Shown in pieces: positions 5,207-6,130 of a stretch of 6,130 nt of DNA. Location of the stretch: NCBI GenBank assembly GCA_003661185.1, contig QMVQ01000103.1, forward strand, positions 1 through 6,130. The letters run 5' to 3'. Positions within the stretch are counted from its first letter, which is position 1. Each line of letters opens with the position of its first letter. The position numbers and the translations under genes are program-made. The DNA is from Candidatus Alkanophagales archaeon. GTDB lineage: Archaea; Halobacteriota; Syntropharchaeia; Alkanophagales; B39-G2. Below the pieces are notes generated by a model. The model saw only the letters and a list, made by a program, of their open reading frames with translations. It did no database searches and was not told the DNA's origin.

Positions 5207-5216
5207 AATACTTAAA
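5207..5216 (-). promoter_or_regulatory. Possible TATA box for the gene at 5177
   Basis: Minus-strand TTTAAGTATT lies in the only 39-base gap between the genes ending at 5217 and starting at 5177. A start 24-26 bases downstream would fall near 5186, leaving a leader of about nine bases that would remove most of the weak GTGGT site. Read-through from upstream is equally possible, so this is a weak call. Confidence 0.3.
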
Positions 5217-5555
5217 CTATACGGTCTCAAGCTCAAGGACTAGGAATATCTCCCTACTGGCACCGTAGTTGTTGGTGATAGAGTACTTGAACGTACTACC
5301 CCTACCCAATTTCTTCTCTACTGGTGGGACTTGAGTATGGTATCCTTGGAGTATTCCAAGTGGGATGACTTCCCTAGTGAATGGGACATTATCAATCCAG
5401 AATGTGGCAGTGACATTCGATAGTGATGCATCGTTCTTCTCCACAGCAATTATCTTCCTTATGATGTAGTCCGCCTCTGGAGTATAACTGCCTTCAACAG
5501 TACCGCCAGCACTCACAGTCCCCACGTTAATCGTCTTGAAGACTATTTCACCCAA
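5217..5555 (-). CDS. Small beta-sandwich protein, putative virion component, about 112 aa
   Basis: I chose TTG 5555 because GGTGAT (5565-5560) lies four bases upstream, as at three other genes here. GTG 5564, which overlaps the previous stop as GTGA, would add three residues. Numbered from TTG, strands are predicted at 3-13 (EIVFKTINVG), 17-26, 29-38 (DYIIRKIIAV), 47-55 (NVTATFWIDN), 70-79 and 87-95 (TFKYSITNN). A last strand, REIFLVLELE, follows the polar turn YGAS. IDN-x-P (54-58) recurs in the upstream gene product, and the C-terminal strand pair resembles that of the protein at 4845. A sequon N-V-T is present in the fourth strand. No enzyme motif, signal or membrane span is seen. Likely a virion surface subunit by context and fold, not by family match. 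Confidence 0.78.
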   Translation of the reverse strand: MGEIVFKTINVGTVSAGGTVEGSYTPEADYIIRKIIAVEKNDASLSNVTATFWIDNVPFTREVIPLGILQGYHTQVPPVEKKLGRGSTFKYSITNNYGASREIFLVLELETV

Positions 5556-5560
5556 GTCAA

Positions 5561-6130
5561 TCACCCTGTACGCTCGTACTTAGCAATAGTCCAGATGCTG
5601 AACGTCCAAGAATCACTACTTGCTGGAGACTGATCACTACCACTAATGTTCTTAATCCTAAGGCTTAGAGTATGATCGCCTTCAACTATGATTGGATATG
5701 GCTTCCATACCCAAGGCTCTTCGTTACTCGATGGCTCATCGTAGTTCACAAGACTATAGACATCAATACCCTCTCTTATAGTCTCACTCCAAATGAACTC
5801 TAGTGGACTGTTATCAATATACACTAGTAAGGCGAACATCCTAGGAGTGAAAGTACCACCACTCTTCTCTAGCATCAATAGTGAATCCAAAGTATACTTC
5901 TCAATCGTCTTAGGAGTTAATGACACAACTTCATTCTCATCGTCCGCAGCCCATGCTGTATCAGTCCCATGATCATAAGTACCGCTCAAGTACGTGATGT
6001 ACTTCTTGGACTGTTCCTCGTATCGAGATGCATATGCACTCGGAATACTCTCTCCCGGGCCTAGCTGTAGCAATTCGCCTATGAGTCTCATGTAACTTCC
6101 ACTAGCACCAGAGAATTCAAACTTAGTCTC
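5561..6130 (-). CDS. Beta-rich putative virion protein, 5' end outside the window or at ATG 6091
   Basis: The frame is open from the right edge to the TGA at 5563-5561. ATG 6091 gives 176 aa but lacks a good ribosome binding site: GGTG is about 16 bases away and only GGAAG is near. The 13 codons upstream (FEFSGASGSY just before Met) look like protein of the same style as the neighbours, so I favour a partial gene. From the Met: helix-prone region 1-35 (LIGELLQLGPGESIPSAYASRYEEQ), strands 30-36 and 50-56, a helix-like stretch near 66-76, then strands 85-93 (FALLVYIDN-x-P), 97-110, 121-126 (aromatic, PWVWKPYPIIV), 141-149 (HTLSLRIKNI) and 159-171 (SWTFSIWTIAKY). The IDN-x-P and terminal strand-loop-strand tie it to the 5217 and 2908 proteins. 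Context suggests a spike or tail-fibre part; no known family recognised. Confidence 0.75.
   Translation of the reverse strand, partial: ETKFEFSGASGSYMRLIGELLQLGPGESIPSAYASRYEEQSKKYITYLSGTYDHGTDTAWAADDENEVVSLTPKTIEKYTLDSLLMLEKSGGTFTPRMFALLVYIDNSPLEFIWSETIREGIDVYSLVNYDEPSSNEEPWVWKPYPIIVEGDHTLSLRIKNISGSDQSPASSDSWTFSIWTIAKYERTG

Noticed and set aside
1..6130. CRISPR array, tRNA, rRNA, insertion sequence or attachment site
   Set aside because: I saw no regularly spaced repeats, no cloverleaf-like sequence, no transposase or integrase motif, and no clear terminal or long inverted repeats; coding sequence fills nearly all of the window.

Overview
This window looks like part of a virus or provirus of a hyperthermophilic archaeon, most probably a crenarchaeon (Thermoproteota). 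The reasons are: genes packed with 4-base start/stop overlaps; Shine-Dalgarno sequences of the GGTGAT and GAGGTGGT types; GTG and TTG starts; many AGG/AGA Arg and ATA Ile codons; TATA-like elements with pyrimidine-rich terminators; and a set of very small regulatory proteins (ribbon-helix-helix, C2H2 zinc finger) beside beta-rich virion-type proteins. No replication, packaging, integrase or major capsid gene can be recognised, so the virus family cannot be named from this piece, and episome, virus or provirus cannot be told apart.

Layout. Positions 1-2303 read rightward and hold eight small genes. They are a helical protein (open to the left edge), a possible OB-like protein, a 46-aa single-span membrane protein, a helical 106-aa protein, a C2H2 zinc-finger/winged-helix-like protein, a 67-aa two-span membrane protein, a 55-aa ribbon-helix-helix regulator, and, after a pyrimidine tract and a probable new promoter, a 93-aa basic helical protein. 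Positions 2313-6130 read leftward and hold seven genes, open to the right edge. The two arms converge tail to tail with only 9 bp between stop codons, and a T6 tract fills most of that gap.

The leftward arm looks like a virion-surface or receptor-binding cassette. Its centre is a 402-aa right-handed beta-helix protein of the tail-spike/pectate-lyase-like kind, with a separate C-terminal beta domain found on many archaeal surface and viral adhesins. Around it are five proteins of about 110-220 aa that are almost wholly beta-strand. They share a similar C-terminal strand-loop-strand pattern, and two of them (4845-5177 and 2313-2723) share an ordered set of residues at nearly constant spacing. 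I read them as diverged copies of one small beta-sandwich fold used for spikes, fibres or minor capsid parts. A small lysine-rich protein of unknown role overlaps the end of one of them out of frame.

The rightward arm probably supplies regulators and small host-interaction proteins, and the leftward arm virion parts. Four genes share the initiation pattern GGTGAT, four bases, then ATG or TTG. I used this to correct several starts; each correction removes three residues, or four for the gene at 2022.
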